Positions 11,001 through 22,056 of a DNA stretch of 64,000 nt are shown in pieces; positions within the stretch are counted from its first letter, which is position 1, and the number at the start of each line of letters is the position of its first letter. The DNA comes from Emiliania huxleyi CCMP1516. Taxonomy: Eukaryota; Haptophyta; Isochrysidales; Noelaerhabdaceae. A program made the translations under genes and the position numbers. A model generated the notes under the pieces. The model saw nothing but the letters and a program-made list of their open reading frames with translations, was not told where the DNA came from and did no database searches. The stretch spans positions 378,415 through 442,414 of the forward strand of contig NW_005199194.1 of assembly GCF_000372725.1 (NCBI RefSeq), given 5' to 3'.

Positions 11001-13547
11001 ATCCTATCCCTACCCCCTCGGGTACCCGAACCCTAGGCGCGCTCCTCTGCTGGGACGTCGACGGCGGGCTCACGCAGATCGACAAGTTTCTCTACATGAG
11101 CGATACCAACATCAAGGCGGGCGCACGCTGCTCGCCGCCGCCGCCCAGGACCCGCCCACGACATGTGTCCGGGACGCGTCCGGTATAGGCGGGCGCGCTG
11201 CTTGCCGTCGGCATCCTCAACTGCGGCGTGCGGAACGAGTGCGACCCGGCGACCGCGCCTTCCGGAGACGACCGCGCCACTCCCGACCGGGCGCAGACGC
11301 TCCACTCGTCAAGCGAGTTGTCCTGCAGGCGCTCGCGCTCCTCAACGACTACGTCGAGCCGGGCGCGGAGACGCCGCAGCTCAAGATGGGGGCGCTGCTG
11401 GGCCTCGGCCTCGCCTACCTCGGCACCGCGCGGGGCAGCAGACGGCGCGGCACGCCCCTCGCCTGACGGCGCTCCTTTCCCCACAGGCACGCGCAAGGCG
11501 GAGGTGCTTGAGCAGCTCGTGCCGGTCGTCGCCGACTTGGACACGCCCCTCGAGGTTGTCGCGATGGCGTCGCTCTCGCTCGGCCTGACGTTCGCCGGCT
11601 CGTGCCACGAGGACGCCTCGCGGCGGTCCCCTCGCGAGATTGCACGAGATCAGCCGAGGGCAGCCGCGATCGTTGGCCCTGTAGGACATCACGCAGACAA
11701 TCATCGCGGCGCTGATGGAGCGCGAGGAGGCGCTGCGAGCCCCTCGCCCGCGACACCCACCTCACCCGCGCCGTGCCTCGAGGAGGCGCCTCTCTCTCTC
11801 TGCGCCCCTGCAGGCGTCGCTCGAGACGGAGTCGCTCACCCGCCTCCTCTGCCTCGGCGTCGGGCTGCTCTACATCGGGCGGCAGGGCGAGGCCGATCTC
11901 GCCCTCGAGCTGGCCAAGGCGGTGCCCGGCGAGGCGGGCGCCTACTGCGCAATCACGCGCGAGGCCCTAGATGCCGCAGCATGGACCCGTCTCATGGACC
12001 CGTCTCCTGGACCCGTCTCCTGGACCCGTCTCCTAGCCCTCGAGACACACGGAGGCGGGGGCTCGTCCCCCGCGCACGCACGCTCCTTGGGTGTCTCGTG
12101 GCCGGCAGGCGAGGCATGGGGAGGTGTGGGGAGATGCGGGGAGATGTGGGGAGAGATGAGGTGTCCTCGTGGCCGGCAGGCTCGAGACGTGCGCCTACGC
12201 GGGCACCGGGAACGTGCTCAAGGTGCAGCGGCTGCTCGGGCTCGCGGGAGAGCACAACAACAAGGAGGAGGAGGAGGAGGAGGCCGCGCCGGCGCCGGCG
12301 CCGGCGGGGGCGGCGGCGGGCGCCGCGGGGGCAGCGGTGGGGGCAGCGGGGGCGCGCGCGGCGGCGGGCGGCGGCGCGGCGAGCGGCGCGGCGGGCAGCT
12401 CGAGCGGCGGCAAGGAGAAGGAGAAGGAGTGGCCTAAGCTGGACGTGCAGGCGGTCGCGACGCTCGGCGTGGCGCTGGTCGCCTCCGGCGAGGAGCTCGG
12501 CGCCGAGATGACCATCCGCAACTTCAACCACATCTTCCAGTACGGCGACCCGCCCGTGCGGCGCGCGGTGCCGCTCGGGCTAGCGGTGCTGTCGACCTCC
12601 AAGCCGCAGAACGTCAACGGCACGTCCGTGGTCGACACCCTCTCCAAGATGACGCACGACCCGGACCCCGAGACGGCGACCAACGCCATCCTCGCCATGG
12701 GGCTCTGCGCGGGAGGGACCAACAACTCGAAGGTGGCGGGCCAGCTGCGCTCGCTCGCAACCTACTACGGCAAGGAGCCGGGGATGCTCTTTGCGGTGCG
12801 CATCGCACAGGGACTCGTCCACGCGGGCAAGGGCCTCGTCACTCTCTCGCCCTACCACCCGGACCGCTCGCTGCCGCACTTCCCCGCCCTCGCCTCGCTC
12901 ATCGCGCTGTGCCACGTCTCGCTCGACTTCAAGGGCCTCATCCTCGGGAAGCACCACTTCCTGCTCTACCTCCTCGTCGGCGCGATGCGCCCGCGCATGC
13001 TTGTCACGGCGCGCCGCCCCGCCGCCCCGCCGCGCCCCCAACCCCTCCCTCCCGCCGCCGCCACTTGCTCCCCCCCCCCCGCCCCCCGCCGCCGCCGCCT
13101 GCCGCCGTTGCCGCCACCGTTGCCGCCGCCGTTGCCGCCGCCATTGCCGCCGCCATTGCCGCCGCCGTCGCTTCGGCGCCCTTTGGCAGGCGTGCGGCCC
13201 TGTCCCCTCCCTGCTAAGCTCCGCCCGCCGCCCGCCGCAGGTGGACGCGGACCTCAACCCGCTGCCCGTCACCGTCCGCGTGGGGACGGCCGTCGACGTC
13301 GTCGGGCTCGCGGGGCGGTGCTCGGCTAAAGCAGACCAGGCGGGCCGGCCCCGCGGCTCCTCTCTTACGGCGGCTCGACTCCTTGCTTAGGCCGAAGACG
13401 ATCACGGGCTTCCAGACGCACACCACGCCCGTGCTGCTGGCCATCGGCGAGCGTGCCGAGCTCGCGACGGACGAGTACCTGCCGCTCACCTCGGTGCTCG
13501 AGGGCGTGGTCATCCTCAAAAAGAACCCAGAGTTCGAGGGGCAGTGA
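8036..13547 (+). CDS. RPN1: 26S proteasome regulatory subunit RPN1/PSMD2
   Basis: Largest subunit of the proteasome base; docks ubiquitin receptors and UBL shuttles. The ATG at 8036 gives MAPKEDPK, a Lys/Glu-rich start, then [19 protein letters not shown], conserved in all RPN1. Exons recover in order: SLRYKLIG...[10 protein letters not shown] (8760-8840), the [15 protein letters not shown] block, [20 protein letters not shown] (9955-10020), [18 protein letters not shown] (10600), [21 protein letters not shown] (10760-10840), [18 protein letters not shown] (11040), [20 protein letters not shown] (11190-11245), GLGLAYLG (11400), [17 protein letters not shown] (12187), [40 protein letters not shown] (12935-13006), [15 protein letters not shown] (13260-13310), and [16 protein letters not shown]...[10 protein letters not shown] to the stop. 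At least ten introns; several are GC-AG with duplicated exon ends. An Ala/Gly linker (12289-12410) is an insertion. Family assignment is certain; individual splice sites are approximate. Confidence 0.93.
9200..9365. repeat. Homopolymer-rich G and C runs in an RPN1 intron
   Basis: Runs of about 10 to 15 G or C alternate with GGAACC-like words, on both sides of a Phe/Thr-rich spacer. The coding frame resumes after 9385 ([22 protein letters not shown]). The runs may be real low-complexity intron or consensus error. Confidence 0.7.
9456..9757 (+). repeat. Stacked RPN1 introns with triplicated exon end
   Basis: The exon word TCCTCCTACGTGGCCG occurs three times, near 9459, 9703 and 9760. Between copies 1 and 2 lies about 220 bp of CTCTCCCCATCTCTCCCCAC-type repeat; between copies 2 and 3 lies a roughly 40-bp segment. 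Every copy follows a CAG (CAG|GC, CAG|GT, CAG|GT), so the protein block [11 protein letters not shown] can be restored by removing everything from 9456 to 9757. This looks like two successive intron gains at one site. Confidence 0.75.
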
Positions 13548-14169
13548 GGAAGCACGGCGAGGCGCGGTAAGACGCGGCGCATGCGTGGCGAGGCGCGCGG
13601 GGGGGGGGACGGGGGGGATGCCGCCCAGACGCCACACGCACACCCACAGGTGCCACCTCGCCTCGGGAGCCCCGCCGCGACTTGCCAATTCGCGCCGCCA
13701 ACAGAACCGTGTCTCTGGCGTCCAACGAGCTTTTTCTGTATTGAAGAGAGTCTGACGTCTGTCATCAGTGACACGAGCGGTGTCTTCAGCAAGGCGACGT
13801 AGCCGCGACGGTGGACGATATCGGATATGTGAAGACACGGGACGATGTGGCAGGCGAGACGAGGAGTGCCTGCGGGGTGGCTAGCTCTAAGTAGAGAGTA
13901 CACTTTCAGAGTGTAGTTTTAGTCCCGGTGCTTGCACTTTGAATGCCGTGGGGCTCCCCTGCCCGTGTCCGTCCCGGGCGTGGAGATGCGAGGGTCGCCC
14001 CCCCTTGCCCCACCGCTTTTTTGTGTTGTGCGCGTGGAGACGTTTACCTTACCTTAACAGTAAGGACGGTAAGGGGTAGAGCCTGACTGTTCTTCACTCG
14101 GATGCATACATACATAGAGCCTTAGATTTTTAGTCTCTCACGCCTCTCCATTGGCCACATAGAGCGCAA
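13548..14169. other. RPN1 downstream region with two interspersed repeats
   Basis: No gene seen. Holds a 65-bp repeat (13723-13787) whose second copy is at 18547-18610, and a repeat of about 125 bp (13931-14057) beginning CTTGCACTTTGAATGCCGTG and ending in TTACCTTACCTTA. A relative of the latter forms the 3' part of a SEC16 intron (35750-35862). A third short repeat (14079-14118, reverse orientation) is shared with 1378-1408 and 46205-46250. Confidence 0.7.
13723..13787. repeat. 65-bp interspersed repeat, copy 1
   Basis: Begins CAACGAGCTTTTT and ends GAGCGGTGTCTTC. Almost identical to 18547-18610, with one C/T difference in the middle and a difference in the T run. It contains TCTGACGTC and CATCAGTGAC. 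Function unknown. Confidence 0.9.
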
Positions 14170-15107
14170 GTGCGGCTGGACGATCTCGAGCACAACATGC
14201 CTACCCTCCCCTTCAACGGCCCCGTCGGTCGGCCTCAGTCAGTCTGTACTATGCCGACTCCGCCGCGCACACGCGGCGCTCGAGGCCCTCTCCCGTCGCC
14301 GCACCCAGCACCGCGCCCCTCGCCAGGCCCAGTTGGATGCGGGTCGTCTAGATCCGCCGATCGGGTGCCGCCACTCTCCCACCGCACCCCGGCGCGCCCC
14401 CGTGTGCGAGAGGCACGAGCCCCTCCCACCCCTCGCGCTCCAGGGAGCCCCCCATCCCTCATGCACCGAGGCAGCACCCCCCCGATTCCCGGCGGCGGCG
14501 GCGGCGCTCGCGCGGGGGAGGGGGAGGGCGGCGGAGGCACGCGGCGTTGAACGCCGACGCGCTGCTCCGGTTCGGGCTGGCGCCGGCCGCCTCCCCCGCC
14601 GCCGCCTCCCCCGCGGCCCTCTTCGCTGGCGCGGACGCGACGTCTCCGTTGGCCGGCGCCTGGCTCTTCTTTTCGGTAGGCCGAGTCGCGCCGAGGCGCC
14701 GCTCTGTCTGTCGGTCGGTGGATGGGGCGGCGGCCGCTCTGCTGACAGGGGATGAGATTGGGGGCCGTAGGTTCGCTCTTTCGCCGGTGATGGAGCGGCG
14801 GCCGCCGTATGGGTCGTGCCGCGCGAGGGTGGAGGAGGCGAGATCGAGCCGAGATCGAGTCGAGATCTAGAGATCTAGTTGAGGCCGAGTCGAGATCTAG
14901 TCGAGATCTAGCCGAGTCGAGATTTACTTGAGGGCGAGTTCTATACTTGAGATCGAGTCGAGATCTATACTTGAGATCGAGTCGAGATCTGTGGTTGAGA
15001 TCGAGTCGAGACTGAGTCGAGATTGCAATCTCGCGGGCTACTGCGGCGAGCCGCAGGCCTGTGATGATCACGACAGCTCTGGTTTCTGAGTACGAGACGC
15101 TTCTTCA
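14170..15107 (+). other. Possible multi-exon gene, unresolved
   Basis: Three open stretches could be exons: 14333-14560 (Arg/Pro-rich), 14547-14690 (MNADALLRFGLAPAASP..., then a GTAGGC possible donor) and 15066-15107 onward (ALVSEYETLLHQAAEQQQQ...DDL, stop at 15190). None resembles a known family, and no single frame joins them with confidence. A GAGTCGAGATCTAG minisatellite separates the second and third. It may be a real poorly conserved gene or chance GC-rich ORFs. Confidence 0.25.
14838..15025. repeat. Minisatellite of GAGATCTAGTCGAGATCGAGT type
   Basis: About 12 degenerate copies of a 12-17 bp unit built from GAGTCGAGATC with variable spacers (TAG, TAT, TGTGGTT). On the minus strand it reads as repeated RSRLDLKYR, an artefact of the repeat. 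Confidence 0.9.
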
Positions 15108-15230
15108 CCAGGCCGCCGAGCAGCAGCAGCAGAGCGGCGACGACGACGAGCCGACCGGCCCAACGGCGGTGCGGCTAGAGGACGACCTGTGAGGGGAAGG
15201 GGGGGGGGGGGTCCAGTCCCGCCTCCTCCT

Positions 15231-15330
15231 NNNNNNNNNNNNNNNNNNNNNNNNNNNNNNNNNNNNNNNNNNNNNNNNNNNNNNNNNNNNNNNNNNNNNN
15301 NNNNNNNNNNNNNNNNNNNNNNNNNNNNNN
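15231..15330. other. Assembly gap (100 N)
   Basis: Exactly 100 N, a standard placeholder for an unknown-size gap. It is flanked by a G run (about 15200) and shortly after by a C run (15372-15383), so low complexity probably broke the assembly. Distances across it are not reliable. Confidence 0.99.
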
Positions 15331-15899
15331 GTCGGAGGGCTTTGACCCCGAGTTTCCGGAGAGAAGGGCGCCCCCCCCCCCCCTGGAAGCGATGTGCGCC
15401 TGCTCCTTCTCGCTCTGGCGGCGTTCCTTTGCTGCGACGGGCCCATCCTCCGCGAAGGGGTTGGGCGCTGCAGCCACTTGGGTTGTCGCTTCCTCTCGCC
15501 TCGTGCCTTGACTTATGTGTGTGTCGCGTGTGTGCCGCCATGCGAGGGCCTCGCCAGCCGCCGTTCGAGCGGGTCTGTCGCACGCGCAAGGGGGGTTCGG
15601 ACATCGGAGAAAGCGGCCGGCCGGACGGTGTGTGCGCTTAGTTGCTGGGGCCCCCGCCCCCCCCCGTGTGCCATGTGTGCCACCCCGCGATCTCCTTTTT
15701 GTGGCGCTCTTAAAAGAAGAAAAAGGCCTATCGCGATATCGACGGTGCTTTGTGAGCACGATTGTGACACGCCCTGTGGCGGCTCACACGCCTGGCGGCT
15801 CATACGCCCGTATCCCAGCTGAAGTTAGTGGCACGCCCTATAAGCGAGCTCTGCAAGCTTGCTTTCCCTCTCTCCGTCCGAAACCTTGGCGCAACCAAT
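15331..15899. other. Spacer between the gap and the MORN gene
   Basis: No supported gene. ORFs here are Arg-rich GC artefacts. The last 100 bp are probably the 5' UTR or promoter of the MORN gene. Confidence 0.5.
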
Positions 15900-18084
15900 A
15901 TGTTGTACTCAATGGGCAAGGCAGCCGCGCTCACCGCCGCCGACCACAAGGGCATCCCGCTGCTGGCGGCCCTTGACGAGGCGCTCGTCGCCGTCCTCCG
16001 CTCGGGCGCCATCAAGCTGCTTCGCGCCGAGTTCCTGCGCGCCGACGGCTCCGAGGCGATGCTGCCCAAGCTCCTCCACCGGCAAGAGCTGGAGCGGATG
16101 GAGCTGGAGCGAGGCATTTGTGTCTTCCTCACGCCGGAGGAGGCTGTTGCGGCGCTGCGCTCGCTACGCCGAGAAGTCGCCGGGCTGACTTACGGCTGGG
16201 CCTCGCCGGACCACCCCGACGTGACCGGAGAGTATCTGGCCAACGTGCGGCGCTTCCTGCGCCACCCGCTTGGCGAGCACGTGACGGCCCTCTTCTGGGA
16301 GTGCGCCACCGCCCCAGACCCACCCCGGACCCAGTGGCTGCGCGTGTGGAGGGCAGGCCCTAGGCCGCATGTATCTTCTCCGCTCCTTCGCCTCCACACA
16401 CACACTCGCTCTCCCCTCCTCGCTCTCACCGCCTATCTTCTCCGCTCCTTCGCCTCTCTCTCCACACACACACTCGCTCTCCCCTCCTCGCTCTCACCGC
16501 CCACGCCCGCCTCGCCCGAACAACCTCCCCTCCGCAGCTTCTCCTCACTCCCGCAAAAGCCGCGAACGGAGGCCGAGGACGAGCTCTTCTCCCAATCGCT
16601 CAAGGTCCGCGCCGCCTTCCCTCCGCCGCCCTCTGCGCCCGTCGCTTTTCATCTACTCGCTCCCCACTCCCTCGCCCGCACACATGCCCTTGCTTCTCCT
16701 AAGGACTCTCCTCTTTTCGCGCCTCCGCAGGTCATGGGCGACGTCTACGCCTCTGCCTTCGGCACGACCGTCATTCGCCACCGCTCAGTGCCATCCCAGC
16801 CGGCGGAGCTGGACGGCGAAGTGGTCATCCTCGTCGAGAAGGGCGGCGGGCTCGACGGCGCCAGCGCCGAGGCCGAGCTGCGCAGTGCTCTCGGGGCGTT
16901 TGAGAACCCGCGCTATGAGGAGGGCCGGTGGCGTGTTCGCTTCGCAACGTACGCGGCGGCGGAGGAGGCGGTCGAGGCAGCCACCGCAGCGGGTGCGCTG
17001 CCGGGCGCGACCGCCGTCTTCCTCTTCTACAACGGCCGCCCTTACCTCGCTCGCGGGTGCGCTGTGGCTGGCCGCCGCCGCCACCACATGCCACAGCGAC
17101 TGCTTATGCGCCACACCCCTCTCCGCTGGCAGGTGGACGACGTTTGAGAGCGCGGTGAGCACCGAGGCGCTCGTGCGCCTCGCCTACTTCCCAGGGCTTG
17201 GCAAGCTACTGGAAGAGCGGCTGCCGCCTAAGGTCATCGAGATCGACGGCGAGGGGCCCCGTGTGGCAGAGGCGGAGGACCGCGCCGACGAGGGGATGGG
17301 GCCGCGTAACAAGCGCGTGATCGCCGCGATCAAGGAGGCCACCTTCACGGGCAAAGGCGACAAGCCGGTGGTCGTCGAGCTGTACCGTGAGTACGCTGTC
17401 AAGGTGAACATCGCGATGGCTCGCTCGGGCGAGGTGCCGAAGGGGGAGTACGAGGGCGAGTACAACGCGGCGGGAGAGCGCGAGGGGCGCGGCGTCATGC
17501 GATTCGCCAACGGCAACGTCTACGACGGCGAGTGGAAGGCGGGTAAGCGGGAGGGGCGCGGCGTCATGCGGTTCGCCGACGGCGAGGTGTACGACGGCGA
17601 GTGGAAGGCGGGTCTGCCGGAGGGGCGCGGCGTCTACCGGTATGCCGACGACGACGTCTACGAGGGCGAGTTCAAGGCGGGTACGAGGGAGGGGCGCGGC
17701 GTCTACCGGCTCGCCAACGGCGACGTCTACGAGGGCGAGTTCAAGGCGGGTAAGCAGGAGGGGCGCGGCGTCATGCGGTACGTCGACGGCGATGTCTACG
17801 ACGGCGAGTGGAAGGCGGGTGAGAGGGAGGGGCGCGGCGTCATGCGGTTTGCCAGCGGCGCCGTCTACGAGGGCGAGTGGAAGGCGGGCAAGGAAGTCGT
17901 GCTTCTACCCATCTCGACCGCGTCGTCCTCCGGCGGAAGCTCCGCGTCGCCCGCGGCCGCTTCCCGAGCGCGCTCGTCGCGCATCCGCTCGTGGTGGGCC
18001 TGCCGACGCGCCACGCCGGCGCCCGTGTGCCTCGCCGCCGCGTCCGGCGACGGCATCGATGCTGTCCAGTCAAAGCCTGACTGA
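15900..18084 (+). CDS. MORN-repeat protein with N-terminal FWDF..PQK domain
   Basis: Exons inferred as 15900-16300, 16538-16604, 16731-17056 and 17133-18084, giving 581 residues in frame with GT-AG sites. N-terminal half: a domain with YGWASPDHPDVTGEYLANVRRFL, then across the first intron ALFWD|FSSLPQKPRTEAEDELFSQSLKVMGDVYAS; W-D..S.PQ...E..F...L.V..LY is a recurring algal module of HET/TIR-like appearance. Next come an RRM-like stretch (ELDGEVVILV...ALGAFENPRYEEGRWRVRFATY, 16801-16960) and six to seven MORN repeats (17440-17890; unit about YEGEWKAGKREGRGVMRFADG). MORN repeats often bind phospholipid or act as scaffolds. The C-terminal tail is Ser/Arg-rich. The MORN units are almost identical at DNA level, so copy number may be unstable. 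The start is the first ATG matching the conserved block. Confidence 0.8.
16373..16502 (+). repeat. Two-copy tandem repeat inside MORN gene intron 1
   Basis: A unit of about 64 bp (starts TCTCCGCTCCTTCGCCTC, ends CTCGCTCTCACCGCC) occurs twice in a row, differing by a CTCTCT insertion. It makes up most of the intron at 16301-16537. Confidence 0.9.
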
Positions 18085-18333
18085 AAATCGCAGCAACGAG
18101 CGTGATCCACGACCGCCGAAAAGTCGCCCTGCCCCAATCTCGAACACATCTCGAGTCCTCTCACATTGTACATACATAGATTCTCAGAATTTCGGTCGGG
18201 GCTCGGATTTCGTTTCTCAAAAAAGTCGTACCGGTTTTAGCGAGAGCGGGCTGAGTGTAGCGGCGACTCGCGTCGAATTTGCGGGCGACGGTCACGTCGC
18301 CGCGGCGTCATCGATGGCGGCGGTACCTCGCTT

Positions 18334-18548
18334 AGCCTAATAACGTACCTAATTACTAGCACTATCAAACTATTAGCCTAATAACGTACCTAATTATTAG
18401 CACGCTGCTATTAAGCTAATAATTAGCATTTTTCACGAAACTGATTGTGTAAATAAGCTAATTATTAAGCTAATAGGTGAAAAAATGCTAATTATTAGGT
18501 ATGTGCTAACAATTAGGTACGTTATTAGGCTAATAGTTTGATAGTGCA
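18334..18548. repeat. AT-rich inverted-repeat (fold-back, MITE-like) element
   Basis: Left arm (about 18364-18442) and right arm (about 18477-18547) are reverse complements. The 45 bp nearest the outer end match with one difference (outer arm reads GCACTATCAAACTATTAGCC) and the inner parts match loosely. The loop is about 30 bp. A direct duplicate of part of the left arm lies just outside it (18334-18363). It is far more AT-rich than its surroundings and encodes nothing. The right arm abuts copy 2 of the 65-bp repeat. Confidence 0.85.
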
Positions 18549-18610
18549 ACGAGCTTTTTTGTATTGAAGAGAGTCTGACGTCCGTCATCAGTGACACGAG
18601 CGGTGTCTTC
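18547..18610. repeat. 65-bp interspersed repeat, copy 2
   Basis: Second copy of the element at 13723-13787, starting inside the end of the fold-back right arm. The two loci share no similarity outside it. Confidence 0.9.
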
Positions 18611-21600
18611 TGACCTCCCGTCCACTGGGCCACGGACTGGGCACGGCGGACTGGCACTGGGCCAGTGGGACTGGGCTCTGGGGGGAGGCGGGGGCCCAAG
18701 AGGGTGTCCATACGGGGGGAGATGGGGTCCCATGGCCCGCCGCAGAGTTTTTTTTCTTTTTTGCAGAAATCCTTTAGTTTCGCCGCATTTGGACTGGCGT
18801 TGCGTGGGTCCTAGCGATCTATATCTGGGTCCTGTGTATGGGGCGCCCCTCGCTGGCTTTCATCCTGGCTGACTTTGGTTTTGACGTTGATGCGAAAAGA
18901 CTTTGTTGAATCCTCCAAGCAGCAGGCCTGTGGATGGTTTGCTCCGAATCTCACCGCCGGCGCTGTAGTCGAGAGCATGCCCGTATGGCTTCAGCAACAA
19001 AATCTAACGCCAGACGCGGAGATTCACTCGCTCCTCAGCCTCTGTACTGTGCATCAGTTGAGACCTTTGTGAACTGGCCCCTCGTTTGGGAATTGAGGTG
19101 GGCCTTTGTGCCAGCATTGTCGGTGAGCGTCTGCTTGCACCGTCCAGCTTTTCCAGTTCACTTTGCGATGCATGCGCGAGGAAGAGGACGAGGAGGAGGA
19201 GGAACCCCCCCTCCCCCCCCCCCCCCCTCCGGCCGCGGCCATGCAGCATGCCCTAACACTAAGTCGAGCAGCGCCCGCTCGGTGTTGCCGAAGGCGACAA
19301 AAGCCCCCTTCCAGCCGAGCCGATCGCCACCCTTGCACGCAAGCGAGCTCGTAAGTTTCAAGTCGCCAACGAGGCGCACATGCCCTTTGCCGATGTTCGC
19401 CGCCGCCACGTTACGACTAGCACTAGCCGTCTTCCACCTGGTCCCTCGGGTCCCTGCTGCTCCTAATCTCTTCGTACATCCTCCTGCGGCTATACGCGGC
19501 CCCGAAAGAATTCTTAAGCAACAGGGGCCCCTGTGAGGGGGGCGTCTGCTGCGTCAGTCGAAAATTCTTTAGGGACACACGGGAACTTCTTTCTCGAAGA
19601 GAGGCAGAGGGCTCCGCGCGAAAATTCTTTGCCCCACGATTTCTTTTCCTTGTTCTTTTCGGTTCTTGTTTTTGTGTGTTCTTTTTTCGCGCAATCTTCA
19701 AATTCTTTTTCGCCACCAGGCGCACTAAAATACCTCGGAGCCCGCCAGAGCGGCCAGGGTTCCAACTTTTTCCGGGGTATCTAGACATGGTATGGTAGCA
19801 TCGGCGGCCCAAAGGGGTGGGGGTATGGTCCTGACCGCCCAAGACTAGCGGCCCTACCATACCCCCAAGCAGGTCTGCCACAGGCGGGGGGGTATGTGGC
19901 GCGAACAGCTTCAGCGTTTCTCGCCCGCTCTGCTGAGGGCGAGGCGCCGAGCTACGGTTCCAACGCTGCAGCACTCTCCCTCTATTCACAGCAGAGATGG
20001 CTTGGGTACCCCTAGGCTTAAAAGGGTGGGCCCTGGGGCGCCTGCGGCTTAAACGGCTTAATTAAAGCGGGCCATGGCCCATTTTAAGCTAGGCTGCCTG
20101 GGCCGCCGATTCCTTAAACGGTCTTAAACGCTTAAACGGTCCGCGGGAGAGCTCCCGAGGTCGATGCACGATGGTCCGGGAGGCTCCCGGTAGACGCCGG
20201 AGGCTGGGAAGCCGGCTACAGTCAGCACGCGCCCCGTATGCGAGTATGGCTCCTGCCAGTGCAACAGACTTACAGATGTGTCTTCAGAGGCGGGTTTGTG
20301 CCTAACAACGGCAGTATTGGAGAAAACGGCGCGGAACCCAGCGACGCATGCCGGCGAGGCCGATTTTCTTAAACGGTCTTGAAAGAGGGACCCCCCGTGC
20401 CTGCAATCTCTTAAGGTCCTCCGGGCCAGTTTCGGGGGGCAAACCCTGCACACCCCTAGAGCCCCAGGTAAGGCCCAGGTGTGGCCTAGGGCATCAGAAG
20501 GGACCAAGAGGAGTCCAGTCTGAGCCATAGAGCCCATGTCTTTGCCCCCGAAGGTCGCGTTCAAATGCCCGGAACGGACGTTACAGTGGTGTCCGGCCGG
20601 CGCGATCACCGAGCTGTGACGCTCAGGGAAGCCTGATGAGGTACTGGTTTCTTTGCCCAGGCCTGCCTGGCTGGCCTACGACCCGTGCATTCGCCGTGCT
20701 GGATCAGCTGAGCATGGTTTGTGGGAGAATCCCCCGGTCAGATCTTCAGATATTTTAACGGATGACCGAAACCACCCCGCGTTTTTGCCCATCGTTTTTT
20801 CAAAAGATACAATGATTCTATCGCGCCCTCTCGCCGCATTGTAATCCCGGTTCCCGCCGTCTACGGGGTGTGGACCCTGAGTTGACCAGGGGTTGTGCGC
20901 TGGGCCCTCCTGCTCGGCTCCAGCCAGTAGACAAGTCTTGTCATTAACAGAGTAGAAGGATCTGACCTCGGGGCCGATGTGACCAAGCGCTGGTAGCGTG
21001 GTTTAACCTCACACCCATGGTCTCACAGTGTGCCGGCAGTCGCCGAGCAGTGTCGCTCACACAAGCCGCAGCACAAGTGACTGAGGGCCAGTGAGGGCGA
21101 GCCCATCGCTGTCACAGCTGTGGCAGCCGCACAGTAGGCTGTGTCAACTGTGCAGAGTGTGTGAGCAGCAGAGGAGCTGTCCAGGCTTCTGTCGCAAAGA
21201 GCTGCATGCCACCGAAGGCGCTGTCGAGGTTCGCCGAGCGCGGCGCAGGTTGAGGGAAGCCGCCATCGACGAGCGCGTTGGACTTTTCACTCCGGATAAA
21301 GTTGCGGCACGCACATGAGCTGCGGCCGTGCCGCCGTCATAGCGGCGAGGCGCGGGACCGTCTGTGGCGAGGTGGGTCGCGTCCCTCGATTTCCTCAACT
21401 CACGGCTTTATTTTGTGTAAAAGATCGCACGTCCACTAGTACGTAGTCGTTAGAAGATTACAGCGTACAGCCCCCCCGCAATACCAATAGACACGCACAG
21501 ATCTCAGATGCGCAACTCTCGCAGAGGCGAGTGGACCGTGACGCGTGCGCTGCATGCTTCGGTGTGCAATAGCCAATCTAGGGGCACACACGGGCGGTGG

Positions 21601-22056
21601 GGCTCAAGTCACTCCACCTTGACCCTGCATTCAGCCGACTCAAGGCCCGCCAACGTAACCTGCGCCTTGCCTATGGGTCTCTCCTGATTCCGAGGACCAC
21701 GCTGACATGGCACACGAAACCTTGTCGCTGAAGTACTCGCTCTCGCTGCCGCCAGAGGAGCTAGGCACGATGGGATGGAAATGCGCAACGGAAATGGCAG
21801 GCTCTGCGTGCGGGACGGTGGCGGCGGAGGGCTCGCTGCGAGAGTCGTGGCTGCTGCTGCCGGGGTCGCGTGCTTCTGGGGTCGGCTGATGGCTGCTGCT
21901 GGGGTGCACGCTCGGCAGAAGCGGCGGCAGCGCTTCAGCGGCTGGAGCTCCGAGGCCTCGAGTCCGCAGCCGCAACTCCCAGTCCATTCGCTCTTTTTCG
22001 CAGAGCAGTTGCCTAGAGAGCGAGGTGGAGGTGGGGTCAGGCACGTCCCTCGGCAC
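18611..22056. other. Long non-coding, repeat-bearing interval
   Basis: No gene can be supported in 3.4 kb. Contents seen: three AAATTCTTT-type words (19562, 19622, 19697); a 10-bp inverted pair GGTATGGTAG/CTACCATACC (19788-19863); repeated CTTAAACGG words (20050-20145 and 20365); and an interspersed repeat at 20925-21215. The ORF at 20124-20609 (-), 161 codons, and the Ser/Pro-rich one at 21640-22056 (-) have no recognisable family and were not called. Confidence 0.5.
20925..21215 (+). repeat. ~290-bp interspersed repeat, copy 1
   Basis: Begins near AGTAGACAAGTCTTGTCATT and ends near CGCAAAGAGCTGCATGCC. The same sequence is at 28992-29332 plus 29594-29612, roughly 93-95 percent identical by eye, but there interrupted by two insertions. 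This copy therefore shows the empty-site state for both. It contains CACACCCATGGTCTCACAGTG and CAGTGACTGAGGGCCAGTGAG-like words. Confidence 0.9.

Noticed and set aside
13723..13787. Possible box C/D snoRNA in the 65-bp repeat
   Set aside because: TGATGAC and a CTGA-like word are present on one strand, but no terminal stem or correct spacing was found.
20124..20609. 161-codon minus-strand ORF
   Set aside because: No family resemblance, lies among CTTAAACGG repeats, no supporting neighbour or splice pattern.
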